Position numbers and translations under genes: made by a program. From the NCBI RefSeq assembly GCF_003231275.1, contig NZ_QKVL01000001.1:124001-188000 (forward strand): a stretch of DNA of 64,000 bases, in the 5' to 3' direction. Of this stretch, positions 23,088 to 33,236 are shown in pieces. Below the pieces are notes generated by a model. The model was not told where the DNA came from. It was given only the letters and a program-made list of their open reading frames with translations, and made no database searches. The DNA is from Pseudomonas huaxiensis (GTDB lineage: Bacteria > Pseudomonadota > Gammaproteobacteria > Pseudomonadales > Pseudomonadaceae). Each line of letters begins with the position of its first letter. The first letter of the stretch is position 1.

Positions 23088-23696
23088 TTAGGCCAGTTCG
23101 GCTTTAGGCGCAGTTGCGTAAGCGTGTTTCAGCAACTGGGTGAAGCGCTCGAAGGCGGCGACCGCGCCCTGTTCGGCAGCGGTTTCTTCTTCCGGGCTCA
23201 GTTCCAGGCTGTCGAGGGTGCGAGTGAAGCTCTTCCAGCCTTCGGCACGACCGCCAGCGGGTTCGCCGAGGTGACGGGCGCCGAAGCTGTCGGACAGCTC
23301 CAGGGCGGCGGCGCGCTTGATCAGGAAGGCGGCGCCGAGCTTGGAGCCTTCGGAGACGAACAGCCAGGCCAGGGCGGCGCCCAGGCTCGGGTTCTGCAGC
23401 TCGCCGGGGAAGTCGGCGGGAACGGCGGTGTCGAGGTCGGCCAGGTCCAGGCGTGCGGCGTCGGCGCGGCAGCGTTCGGCCAGGTCAGGGAAAATGGCGA
23501 TCAGTTTCGGATCGGTGTACAGCGCTTTCAGTTCGTTCTGGAACAGGTACTGAGCGACCACGAAGCGGGCGAAGTTCTCGCGGGTTTCGAACGGTGCGTG
23601 GGATTTGACCAGTGCGTCCAGTTCGGCGTGCGGTGCGTGGGTGACCTGGTTCAGGCGTTGCGAGCGCAGGGCGGCGCGTTCGGTGTTGGCTGTCAT
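23088..23696 (-). CDS. hemO: Biliverdin-producing haem oxygenase (HemO/PigA type)
   Basis: Opens haem with O2 and electrons to biliverdin, CO and Fe2+, releasing iron from imported haem. The protein has 202 residues, starting at the ATG at 23696. It aligns well with P. aeruginosa PigA/HemO from memory: ALRSQRLN near the N-terminus, the proximal histidine in THAPH (His23), GWLFVSEGSKLGAAF-like SEGSKLGAAFLIKRAAALEL, and FGARHL. The asparagine (Asn16, PigA Asn19) and phenylalanine (in SFGARHL, PigA Phe117) linked to beta/delta rather than alpha cleavage are both kept, so delta-biliverdin is the expected main product. The gene lies just downstream of the haem receptor. Confidence 0.92.
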   Translation of the reverse strand: MTANTERAALRSQRLNQVTHAPHAELDALVKSHAPFETRENFARFVVAQYLFQNELKALYTDPKLIAIFPDLAERCRADAARLDLADLDTAVPADFPGELQNPSLGAALAWLFVSEGSKLGAAFLIKRAAALELSDSFGARHLGEPAGGRAEGWKSFTRTLDSLELSPEEETAAEQGAVAAFERFTQLLKHAYATAPKAELA

Positions 23697-23758
23697 TGAG
23701 AATTCCTTGCGAATGGGGCGGGCCTTGTAACTAGACGTGCAAGGAGACGCGCGACAGT

Positions 23759-23791
23759 AAAAAAACCTCACCTTTGCGGGGTGAGGTTTTT
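23759..23791. terminator. Rho-independent terminator between receptor and haem oxygenase
   Basis: AAAAACCTCACC, a TTTGC loop and GGGGTGAGGTTTTT form a strong stem with a T run on either strand. It follows the receptor gene and could partly separate hemO expression from it. Confidence 0.85.
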
Positions 23792-23838
23792 GGCGGAGCC
23801 GGCTTGATGAGGCCAGTATGGCCTCGAATTACCTCAGA

Positions 23839-26415
23839 TCAGATATCCCACACCAGATTGATCGCAAAGTTGCGACCCGGCATGGTCAGGCGGTCCATGT
23901 TGGCCGGCGCGGTAGCGGCAGCTTCGCCGAGGCCGTCGTAGCCGCGGACGTCATCCCACTGCCAGTATTTCTTGTCGGTCAGGTTGTACAGGCCGGCGTT
24001 GACGGTGACGTCGTCGGTGACCTTGTAGAACCCGGTCAGGTCGAGCACGCCGTAGCCCGGGCTGCGGAATTGCTTGCTGGTGCCGTCCGGGGCGAAGAAG
24101 CTTTGGTCGTCGACCCGGTTCTTGCGCTTGACCAGGGTCCAGCTGACCAGTGCACCGTACTGCTCCTGCTCGTAGCCCAGGCCGAACACGCCGGTCAGCG
24201 GGTTCACGCTGTTGATCGGCTGGCCGGTGTCTTCGTTCTTGCCCCAGGCGTACGCCAGCGAGGCCTGGGTGTACAGGCCGGCAGGTGCGCCGAAGTGATC
24301 GAGGTTCAGACGGCCCTTGAACTCGGCACCCTTGATGGTGGCGTTCTTGATGTTGTTGGCTTCGAAGTCTTTGTTGATGTCGGAGCCCTGTACCGCGTCT
24401 TCGTTGATGAAATCGCGGTACTTGTTATAGAACACCGCCACATCGAAGTTGCCCGCGTCGAAGTTGCCGCGCAGACCGGTTTCGTAGCTCTTGCTCTTCT
24501 CCGGTTCCAGGTTCGGGTTGCCCTGCACGCTGTAGCCCTGGCCCGGGTTTTCGAAGCGGCCATAGAGCGCCTTGGCGGTCGGGGTGCGGAAGCCCTCGGC
24601 GTACTGGCCGTACCAGGTGTAGTTGTCGTTGAAGGCATAGGTCACGCCGAACTTGGGCGAGACGCGGTGCCATTTCTTCTCTTCCAGGTTGACCGGCTCG
24701 TTGGTGGACGCGATGCCACGCAGGAACTCGTCGGTGGCGTGAGGCTTGAGGCGGGTCTGGTCGTAGCGCACGCCTGGCAGGAAGGTCCACTGGTTCCAGC
24801 GGATTTCATCCTGGGCGAAGGCGCTGTAGGTGTTGACGGTCGGGTCCGGGAAGTCGCTGACTTCGATCAGAGCGCTGGACGCCAGCGGACGCCCGGCGAC
24901 GCAGCCGAAACCAGTGGTCAGGCAGGTGGCGGTGCCGCTGCGCGAGCCGGTGACCTTGTTCTGCTTGAAAGTCGCGCCATAGGTCAGCAGGTGCTCGGTT
25001 TCACCGACGCTGAAGGCCTTGTCCAACTGGGCGTCGAGGATCCACTGACGGTCCTTGTAGGTGGTCTTTCGATCACGCATCAGGGTGTAGACCATCGGCC
25101 GGTAGATCTCTTCGGTGCGCTGGTCGGTCTTGCCGATCTGGTAGTTCAGGCTCCACTTCACGTGGTCGGCCAGCAGGCTGTCGAGGCCGAATTCGTTGGC
25201 GATGCCGATGCGCTCGCGGGTGACTACGTCACTGCCGGTGCGGTTCTGGTAGAAGTTCAGCGGGCTTGGGGTGAACGGGCCGCCGACGGCGCTTTTCTGG
25301 TTGAGGTCGCGGTCGTCCTTGTAGTGCTCGTAGGTCAGCGCCAGACGTGCGTCGTCGGCGTAGTTCCAGCCCAGCTTGGCGAGCACGTTGGTGGTCTGCA
25401 CATCCTCGGGGTTGGCGGCGGTGCGGTTCAGGCCGGTGCCGCCGTGATCGGCGTAGGACTCGGTCTCGTGACCGTCGCGACGGCTCAGGTGCAGCAGGCC
25501 GTCGAAGTCACCCTGGCGGGCGGCCACGGTGCCGGACTTGAGCCAACTGTTGTCGGCCGAGCTGTAGCCGGTTTTCAGGCGGGCGCCGACGTCCTGGCCG
25601 GGCTTGATGATGTCGTCCGGGTCGAGGGTGAAATAGCTCACTGCGCCGCCGATGGCGTTGCTGCCGTAGAGCACCGAGGCCGGGCCGCGGAGGATTTCCA
25701 CGCGCTTGACGATTTCCGGGTCGACGTAATTGCGCTGGGTTTGCGCGTACGGGCCGAAGAAGTAGCTGTCAGGAATGGCCACGCCGTCGATCTGGGTAAG
25801 GATCCGCTCGCCGTCGATGCCGCGGATGTTGTAGCCGTTCAGGCCGCTGCGCTGGCCGGTGCCGCTGACCGAAACGCCCGGTTCGTAGCGCACCAGGTCC
25901 TTGATGCTGTTGACGTTCTGCCGGTCGAGCTGTTCGCGGGTCTGCACGGTGACGGTGCTGGGCACCTGGCTGACGTCCTGCGCGCTACGGGTGGCGCTGA
26001 CGGTCACCTGTTGCAGGGCGATGGCCTGGGACCGGGTGCGTTCGATCACCACGTTGTTGTTGCTGAGCTTGCGGTAGTTCAGGCCGGTGCCGGTCAACAG
26101 GCGCTGCAGGGCTTGTTCGGGCGACAGGGAGCCTTGCACGCCCGGCGAGGCTACGCCTTCGGCCAGTTCGGCGGACAGGCCGATCTGCCAGCCGGTGACC
26201 GCGGTGAAGGCGTTCAGTGCCGAAACCAGTGGTTGCTGGGCGATGGCGAAGCGGTAGTCACCCATGCGCTGAGCCGGGGCTTGCGCCGGCTCGGCGGCCA
26301 GGGCCGGCAGGCTGCAGGCGCCGCTGGCGAGCATGGCCAGGGTCAACAGGGACAGCGTGCAACGCTGCAGGCCTGGTGTACGTGGGGTGACTCGACGGGT
26401 GGATCCGGTAGACAT
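23839..26415 (-). CDS. hxuA: TonB-dependent haem receptor with N-terminal signalling domain
   Basis: Outer-membrane transducer of 858 residues. Order: signal peptide (about 1-40, ending PALAAEP), STN signalling domain (about 50-125, YRFAIAQQPLVSALNAF), a TonB-box region (QQVTVSATR), the plug domain (about 145-260) and a 22-strand barrel ending in aromatic-rich NLVWDI. NPNLEPEKS is the NPNL half of the haem-receptor FRAP/NPNL signature; an FRTPTA segment stands before it. The start at 26415 has GGGAGCG 7 nt upstream. With the FecR and FecI type genes upstream it forms a cell-surface signalling system; by analogy with P. aeruginosa Hxu, haem is the ligand. Confidence 0.85.
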   Translation of the reverse strand: MSTGSTRRVTPRTPGLQRCTLSLLTLAMLASGACSLPALAAEPAQAPAQRMGDYRFAIAQQPLVSALNAFTAVTGWQIGLSAELAEGVASPGVQGSLSPEQALQRLLTGTGLNYRKLSNNNVVIERTRSQAIALQQVTVSATRSAQDVSQVPSTVTVQTREQLDRQNVNSIKDLVRYEPGVSVSGTGQRSGLNGYNIRGIDGERILTQIDGVAIPDSYFFGPYAQTQRNYVDPEIVKRVEILRGPASVLYGSNAIGGAVSYFTLDPDDIIKPGQDVGARLKTGYSSADNSWLKSGTVAARQGDFDGLLHLSRRDGHETESYADHGGTGLNRTAANPEDVQTTNVLAKLGWNYADDARLALTYEHYKDDRDLNQKSAVGGPFTPSPLNFYQNRTGSDVVTRERIGIANEFGLDSLLADHVKWSLNYQIGKTDQRTEEIYRPMVYTLMRDRKTTYKDRQWILDAQLDKAFSVGETEHLLTYGATFKQNKVTGSRSGTATCLTTGFGCVAGRPLASSALIEVSDFPDPTVNTYSAFAQDEIRWNQWTFLPGVRYDQTRLKPHATDEFLRGIASTNEPVNLEEKKWHRVSPKFGVTYAFNDNYTWYGQYAEGFRTPTAKALYGRFENPGQGYSVQGNPNLEPEKSKSYETGLRGNFDAGNFDVAVFYNKYRDFINEDAVQGSDINKDFEANNIKNATIKGAEFKGRLNLDHFGAPAGLYTQASLAYAWGKNEDTGQPINSVNPLTGVFGLGYEQEQYGALVSWTLVKRKNRVDDQSFFAPDGTSKQFRSPGYGVLDLTGFYKVTDDVTVNAGLYNLTDKKYWQWDDVRGYDGLGEAAATAPANMDRLTMPGRNFAINLVWDI

Positions 26416-26579
26416 CGAAAAGCGCTCCCTGTCGCGCGTTGTTATAGGATGCGTCTGACTCAAAAATAAGAATCAATTGCATTGGCTATAACGAGACGTA
26501 TGACGGGATGGGATCGCGTAAAAAAAGGTTGGTGGAGTTCCTGTGGGTCAGTGCTCACAAGGTCCGGGTGGTTGAAGGC

Positions 26580-26788
26580 ACCTAAAAAGCCTGATGCCAG
26601 TCAGTTAGTGTTTCAGCGCCGTTGGGGCCGCTTTGCGGCCCTTCGCGAGCAAGCTCGCTCCCACAGGCCCCCGCAAAACCTTGGGTCAGTGTTTGTCTGT
26701 GCACACAACTGTGTGGGAGCGAGCTTGCTCGCGAAGGGCTGCAAAGCAGCCCCAACTGGTTTAACTGACTGGCATTACCTAAAAAGCC
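26580..26788. mobile_element. MITE-like element: REPIN enclosed by longer terminal inverted repeats and 12-bp direct repeats
   Basis: The outer ends are ATGCCAGTCAGTTA (from 26594) and TTAACTGACTGGCAT (to 26775), an inverted pair. Within them lies a REP doublet: TTCGCGAGCAAGCTCGCTCC (from 26641) and GGAGCGAGCTTGCTCGCGAA (to 26736). The whole element is flanked by exact copies of ACCTAAAAAGCC at 26580-26591 and 26777-26788, which look like a target-site duplication. It lies between the receptor and its FecR gene. Confidence 0.65.
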
Positions 26789-26809
26789 AACCCTAAAAAA
26801 ACCGCAGAC

Positions 26810-27772
26810 TCAGTTAAGAATCACGACCGCAGGAAACTCCCGCACCTGCGCCGAAGTGATATGCGCCAGCGACCGCAGCGCTTCCAGCGGCTGATCGAGC
26901 CGGTAATTGCCGGTCACCGCGACCTGGTCGAGATTACCGTTGGTGCTGATGATCCAGCCGGGGTAGTAGCGGCGCAGTTCGGCCAGCACCTGGCTCAGCG
27001 GGCAGTTCTCGAAGATCAGCCGGCCTTCGACCCAGGCCAGGTCTTTTTGCAGATCGGCGCGTTCGCGCTGGCTGAAGCCGTTGGGGCCGACGCGGATGCT
27101 GTCGCCGCTGCTCAGGCGAATGCGCTGGTCGCTGCTGGCGAGCAGGTCGACATCGCCACGCTGCACCCGCACCTGGGCTTCGCCGTTGAGGTAACGCACG
27201 GCGAAATCACTGTCGCGCACGCTGGCGCGCAACGGTCCGGCTTGCAGTTCAAGCGGCTGGGTACGCCCGCCGGCCACTTCGAAGAAGGCTTCGCCCTGAT
27301 ACAGGCGGGCGACGCGCTGGCGGGTGTCGATATCGCTGGAGAACGCCGAGTTGGTGTTGAGCAGCACCCGCGAACCGTCGTCCAGTTGCACGCGCTGGCG
27401 TTCGCCGACCACGGTGAGGTGATCGGCCTGCAAACGCACGGGCAGGTTGCCGACGGTAAACACGCCGACCAACAACACCGCCGCCGTCGCCAGCGGTTTC
27501 CAGTGCGGACGCAGGCGGGCGAGAGGCGAAGGTTTGCGTGTTTCCTGCAACTGTCCGGCAGCCTGGCGCAGGGTGCTGCCATTCCACAGGGCTTCGGCTT
27601 CGACATAGGCGGGAGCGTTGGCTGGGTCGGCTTCGAGCCAGGCTTCGAAGGCGTGGGTGTCTTCAGGGCTGGCGCATTGCAGGCGGATCAACCAGTCCAG
27701 GGCCTCGCCCATGGCTCTGTCGCAGGCAGCCGGGTCCGGCGGCGAAGGGCTATGAGAGGGGTGGTCTGTCAC
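26810..27772 (-). CDS. hxuR: FecR family anti-sigma/sigma regulator
   Basis: A 320-residue inner-membrane regulator. It begins with the cytoplasmic anti-sigma domain (DUF4880; EALDWLIRLQCASPEDTHAF then FEAWLEADPANAPAYVEAE), has one membrane helix (LATAAVLLVGVFTVGNLPV, about 95-113) and a periplasmic FecR domain (LDDGSRVLLNTNSAFSSDI). It should receive the signal from the receptor's STN domain and control the sigma factor encoded 74 nt upstream. Context gives the specific role; the sequence alone gives the family. Confidence 0.88.
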   Translation of the reverse strand: MTDHPSHSPSPPDPAACDRAMGEALDWLIRLQCASPEDTHAFEAWLEADPANAPAYVEAEALWNGSTLRQAAGQLQETRKPSPLARLRPHWKPLATAAVLLVGVFTVGNLPVRLQADHLTVVGERQRVQLDDGSRVLLNTNSAFSSDIDTRQRVARLYQGEAFFEVAGGRTQPLELQAGPLRASVRDSDFAVRYLNGEAQVRVQRGDVDLLASSDQRIRLSSGDSIRVGPNGFSQRERADLQKDLAWVEGRLIFENCPLSQVLAELRRYYPGWIISTNGNLDQVAVTGNYRLDQPLEALRSLAHITSAQVREFPAVVILN

Positions 27773-27846
27773 GGGTGATCCTTGCGGCGAGGCGGGCGTA
27801 GATGGACGTCATGATCGGGGCTAACGACGGATCAGGCAAGCGGCCA

Positions 27847-28365
27847 TCAGTTTCCGTTGAGCCGATCGGCCACACCTATGCAGATCGCCATGATCAGTTT
27901 CAGTTCCTTCTGCACGGTGCTGGCCGAGACGTCCAGTTGCTCGGCGATCTCCAGGTAACTGGCGCCGTGCAGGCGGCTGAGGATGAAGATGCGTTGCTGG
28001 CGCGGGGTGAGTTGCGACAGCGAACTGCTCAGGCGCTTGAGCAGTTGCGCGGCATGGGCGGCGTCTTCGGCGCTGCCGACCGGGGCGGCGACGTTGTGCA
28101 GGATTTGTTCGGGCACGTCATCGACCACGGTGCGCGACTGCACCCGGCGCGCGCGCAGGTGATCGAGGGCGAGGTTGCGCGCAGTCTGGAACACGAAGGG
28201 CTCCAGGTGTTCGATAGGCCGCTCGCCAAGGGCGCGGGTGACCCGCAGGTAGGTTTCCTGAAGCAGGTCTTCGGCGGTGCTGGGGTTGTCCACCATGCGC
28301 TGCAAAGTGCGCAACAGAGTGACCCGCTGAGCGAGGAAAACGGAGTTGAAGTGGGACTGGCTCAC
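27847..28365 (-). CDS. hxuI: FecI-type ECF sigma factor
   Basis: A 172-residue extracytoplasmic-function sigma factor: region 2 (LRTLQRMVDNPSTAEDLLQE, ARNLALDHLRARR) and region 4 (LTPRQQRIFILSRLHGASYL) with the HTH helix following. I chose the GTG at 28365 (protein begins VSQSHFNSVFLAQRV) because the longer reading from 28410 would translate the Fur box. It should direct transcription of the receptor gene when haem is sensed. Confidence 0.87.
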   Translation of the reverse strand: MSQSHFNSVFLAQRVTLLRTLQRMVDNPSTAEDLLQETYLRVTRALGERPIEHLEPFVFQTARNLALDHLRARRVQSRTVVDDVPEQILHNVAAPVGSAEDAAHAAQLLKRLSSSLSQLTPRQQRIFILSRLHGASYLEIAEQLDVSASTVQKELKLIMAICIGVADRLNGN

Positions 28366-28389
28366 GGCGATACCCGAGCGGAATTTGCT

Positions 28390-28408
28390 AATGATAATGC
28401 TTATCATC
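28390..28408. promoter_or_regulatory. Fur box upstream of the ECF sigma gene
   Basis: AATGATAATGCTTATCATC is close to the 19-bp Fur consensus (GATAATGATAATCATTATC), with a good dyad TGATAA-N3-TTATCA. It lies 25 bp upstream of the GTG start, so iron repression of the haem locus is expected. Confidence 0.85.
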
Positions 28409-28439
28409 AACCCCGTTGGTCAAGCACGAAGTACGACAA

Positions 28440-28479
28440 GGGTGTCAGTCGCTGTGTGAAAGCTCCTAGGCTGACACCC
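28440..28479. terminator. Stem-loop 3' of gap
   Basis: GGGTGTCAG and CTGACACCC are perfect 9-bp arms around a 22-nt loop, 13 bp past the gap stop codon. There is no T run on the minus strand, so it may be an mRNA-end stabiliser and not an intrinsic terminator. Confidence 0.4.
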
Positions 28480-28491
28480 GCAAAGCCCCGT

Positions 28492-29493
28492 CTACCGCGC
28501 GTTCCACAGCGCCAGGCAGTTATCCAGCATCCGGTTGGAAAAGCCCCACTCGTTGTCGTACCACGCCATCACTTTGAGCAGCTTGCCGCTGGCTTTGGTG
28601 TGGTTGGCGTCGAAGATCGACGACAGCGGGTTGTGGTTGAAGTCGCACGACACCAGCGGCAGGTCGTTGTAGCCCAGGATCGGTGAGTTACGGCTGGCTT
28701 CCTTGAACAGCGCGTTGACCTCCTCGGTGGTGGTCTCGCGGGCGAGGGTGACGGTCAGGTCCACCAGCGACACGTTGATCACCGGCACCCGCACTGCCAT
28801 GCCGGTCAGTTTGCCGGCCAGTTCCGGCAGCACCAGGCCTACCGCTTCGGCGGCGCCGGTCTTGCTGGGGATCATCGACTGGGTCGCGGCGCGGGCGCGG
28901 TACGGGTCGCTGTGGTAGCCGTCGGTCAGGCTCTGGTCGTTGGTGTAGGCGTGGATGGTGGTCATCAGCCCTTGCTCGATGCCCAGTTCGCGGTGCAGCA
29001 CCTGGGCCACCGGCGCCAGGCAGTTGGTGGTGCACGAGGCGTTGGAGATGATCTGGTGCGAGGCGCGCAGGATGTCGTGGTTGACGCCATAGACTACAGT
29101 GGCATCCGCGCCCTTGGCCGGCGCCGAGATGATCACCTTGCGCGCCCCGGCGACAAGATGGCCGGCCGCCTTGGCGCGGTCGGTGAACAGCCCGGTGCAT
29201 TCGAACACCACATCGACGGCCTCGGCTTTCCACGGCAGCTCCGCCGGGTTGCGGATGGCGCTGACGGCGATCCGGTCGCCATTGACCGTGAGGCTCTCCT
29301 GATCGAATTCCACGGTGCCAGCAAAGTGGCCGTGGACGCTGTCGTACTTGAGCAGGTGGGCGTTGATGGCACTGTCGCCGAGGTCGTTGATGGCGACGAC
29401 TTGCAGGCCCTGGCGGTAGCCTTGGGTATAGAGTGCGCGGAGCAGGTTGCGGCCGATACGGCCAAAGCCATTGATTGCGATCCGGATGGTCAT
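28492..29493 (-). CDS. gap: Glyceraldehyde-3-phosphate dehydrogenase, type I
   Basis: Oxidises glyceraldehyde 3-phosphate with NAD+ and phosphate in lower glycolysis, taking the triose made by KDPG aldolase. The protein has 333 residues, starting [21 protein letters not shown] (Rossmann GFGRIG) with the catalytic cysteine in [14 protein letters not shown] chose the ATG at 29493 since the next upstream ATG lacks a ribosome site. It is divergent from edd and corresponds to the glucose-regulated Gap-1 of P. putida. Confidence 0.95.
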   Translation of the reverse strand: MTIRIAINGFGRIGRNLLRALYTQGYRQGLQVVAINDLGDSAINAHLLKYDSVHGHFAGTVEFDQESLTVNGDRIAVSAIRNPAELPWKAEAVDVVFECTGLFTDRAKAAGHLVAGARKVIISAPAKGADATVVYGVNHDILRASHQIISNASCTTNCLAPVAQVLHRELGIEQGLMTTIHAYTNDQSLTDGYHSDPYRARAATQSMIPSKTGAAEAVGLVLPELAGKLTGMAVRVPVINVSLVDLTVTLARETTTEEVNALFKEASRNSPILGYNDLPLVSCDFNHNPLSSIFDANHTKASGKLLKVMAWYDNEWGFSNRMLDNCLALWNAR

Positions 29494-29523
29494 GGGACAC
29501 CTCATGCGTCGCGCTGATTTTTG

Positions 29524-29538
29524 TTGTTTGAATAACTA
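29524..29538. promoter_or_regulatory. Candidate HexR site near gap
   Basis: TTGTTTGAATAACTA fits TTGT-N7-ACNA, one base from the HexR consensus TTGT-N7/8-ACAA. It lies 31 bp upstream of the gap start codon. The pattern is short, so chance is possible, but P. putida HexR controls this promoter. Confidence 0.45.
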
Positions 29539-29585
29539 GATTATTCAGTAACAGCCAGAAAACAAGCTGCAGTGTTGGCAATATT

Positions 29586-29600
29586 TTGTTTTAAATACTA
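29586..29600. promoter_or_regulatory. Candidate HexR site near edd
   Basis: TTGTTTTAAATACTA has the same TTGT-N7-ACTA form as the site at 29524, in the AT-rich part of the gap-edd divergent region. HexR, which senses KDPG, represses edd in P. putida. Confidence 0.45.
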
Positions 29601-29712
29601 CCTATGATCGGTGGATACCTTGATTGCCCCCTCTTTTGAGCCTAGGCCGCAATCGTTTGGAAGGGAAACCGCCGCAGTGTTTGCAACCACCGTTTAGCCT
29701 GGAGTCCAGTTC

Positions 29713-31535
<1,823 letters not shown>

Positions 31536-31539
<4 letters not shown>

Positions 31540-32492
31540 AGGTTGCGCTGGTCGGTGATATCGGCGGTACCAACGCCCGTTTCGCCCTGTGGCGCGACGA
31601 TGCCCTGCACGCCGTGCGGGTCTTTGCGACGGCGGACTACACCAGCCCCGAACAGGCCATCGGCGTGTACCTGGCCGAACAGGGCATCGCCCGCGGCGAG
31701 CTGGATGCCGTGTGCCTGGCGGTGGCCGGGCCGGTGTCCGGCGACGAATTCCGCTTCACCAACAGCCACTGGCGCCTGAGCCGCGAGGCGTTTTGTGCGA
31801 CGTTGCAGGTGGCGCATTTGCTGCTGATCAATGACTTCTCGGCCATGGCCCTGGGCATGACCCGGCTGCGCGACAACGAGCGCACCACGGTCTGCGAAGG
31901 CGAGGCCGACCTGACCCGCCCGGCGCTGATCATCGGTCCGGGCACCGGCCTTGGCGTTGGCAGCCTGCTGCGCCTCGAAGAGGGGCGCTGGCTGGCGATG
32001 CCGGGCGAGGGCGGGCATGTTGACCTGCCGGTGGGCAACGCGCGGGAGGCGGCGATCCGCGAAGTCATTGCCGAACAGACGGGCCACGTCAGCGCCGAAA
32101 CCGTACTCAGCGGCGGCGGCCTGTTGCGGTTGTACCAGGCCATTTGCAGCCTCGACGGCCACACGCCGACGCTCACCTCGCCCGCCGCCATCACTGACGC
32201 CGCGCTGGCAGGCGAGCCGCTGGCGCTGGCGGTGATCGAACAGTTCAGCCGCTTCCTTGGGCGGGTCGCCGGTAACAACGTGCTGACCCTCGGCGGGCGT
32301 GGTGGCGTGTACATCGTCGGCGGCGTGATCCCGCGCTTCGCCGGGTTGTTCCTGCGTAGCGGTTTTGCCGAAAGCTTCGCCGACAAAGGCTGCATGAGCG
32401 GCTACTTCAAGGGCGTGCCGGTGTGGCTGGTGACCGCAGAGTTTGCCGGTCTGCTGGGCGCCGGGGTGGCTTTGCAGCAGGCGCTGGGCTAG
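31536..32492 (+). CDS. glk: Glucokinase
   Basis: Phosphorylates cytoplasmic glucose to glucose 6-phosphate. The protein has 318 residues of the proteobacterial Glk (COG0837) type: phosphate-binding [19 protein letters not shown] at the N-terminus, [13 protein letters not shown] with the catalytic aspartate, and [10 protein letters not shown]. The start overlaps the edd stop by the ATGA arrangement, so translation is coupled. It works on glucose imported by GtsABCD. Confidence 0.95.
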
Positions 32493-32525
32493 GGTCATTG
32501 CCCATACCGACAAGGACCCGCCGTT

Positions 32526-33236
32526 GTGAGCAAGTCGATTCTGCTGGTCGACGACGACCAGGAAATCCGTGAGCTGTTGCAGACCTACCTGAGCCGCAGC
32601 GGCTTTCAGGTGCAGGCCGTTGCCGATGGCGCGGGCTTTCGCCAGGCGCTGGATGCCGGCACCTGCGACCTGGTGATCCTCGACGTGATGCTGCCCGACG
32701 AAGACGGTTTCAGCCTGTGCCGCTGGGTGCGCCAGCACCCGCGTCAGGCGCAGGTGCCGATCATCATGCTCACCGCCAGTTCCGACGAAGCCGACCGCAT
32801 CATCGGCCTGGAACTGGGCGCCGACGATTACCTCGGCAAGCCATTCAGCCCACGCGAATTGCAGGCGCGGATCAAGGCGTTGCTGCGCCGCGCCGGCTTC
32901 CAGGCGCCGGGAGGCGAGGTGCTGGTCTTCGATGAGTGGCGCCTGGACACGGTCAGCCACCGCCTGTTCCACCGCGACGGCGAGGAGGTGATTCTGTCCG
33001 GTGCCGACTTCGCCCTGCTCAAGCTGTTTCTCGATCACCCGCAGCAGATCCTCGACCGCGACACCATCGGTAACGCCACTCGAGGCCGCGAGCCGATGCC
33101 GCTGGACCGGATCATCGACATGGCGGTCAGCCGCCTGCGTCAGCGTCTGCGCGACACCGACAAACCGCCGCGGCTGATCCGCACCGTGCGCGGCAGCGGC
33201 TACCTGCTGGCGGCCAGCGTTGCGCCTTCGCACTGA
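32526..33236 (+). CDS. gltR2: OmpR-family response regulator GltR2
   Basis: A 236-residue response regulator with receiver domain (acid pocket DDD at the N-terminus, phosphoacceptor Asp in LVILDVMLPDEDG, Lys in LGKPFSPRE) and a winged-helix DNA-binding domain. It uses a GTG start. It partners GtrS, whose gene begins 17 nt before its end. In P. putida and P. aeruginosa this pair activates the glucose ABC transporter and OprB in response to 2-ketogluconate/6-phosphogluconate. The gts genes follow downstream here. Confidence 0.9.
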   Translation: MSKSILLVDDDQEIRELLQTYLSRSGFQVQAVADGAGFRQALDAGTCDLVILDVMLPDEDGFSLCRWVRQHPRQAQVPIIMLTASSDEADRIIGLELGADDYLGKPFSPRELQARIKALLRRAGFQAPGGEVLVFDEWRLDTVSHRLFHRDGEEVILSGADFALLKLFLDHPQQILDRDTIGNATRGREPMPLDRIIDMAVSRLRQRLRDTDKPPRLIRTVRGSGYLLAASVAPSH

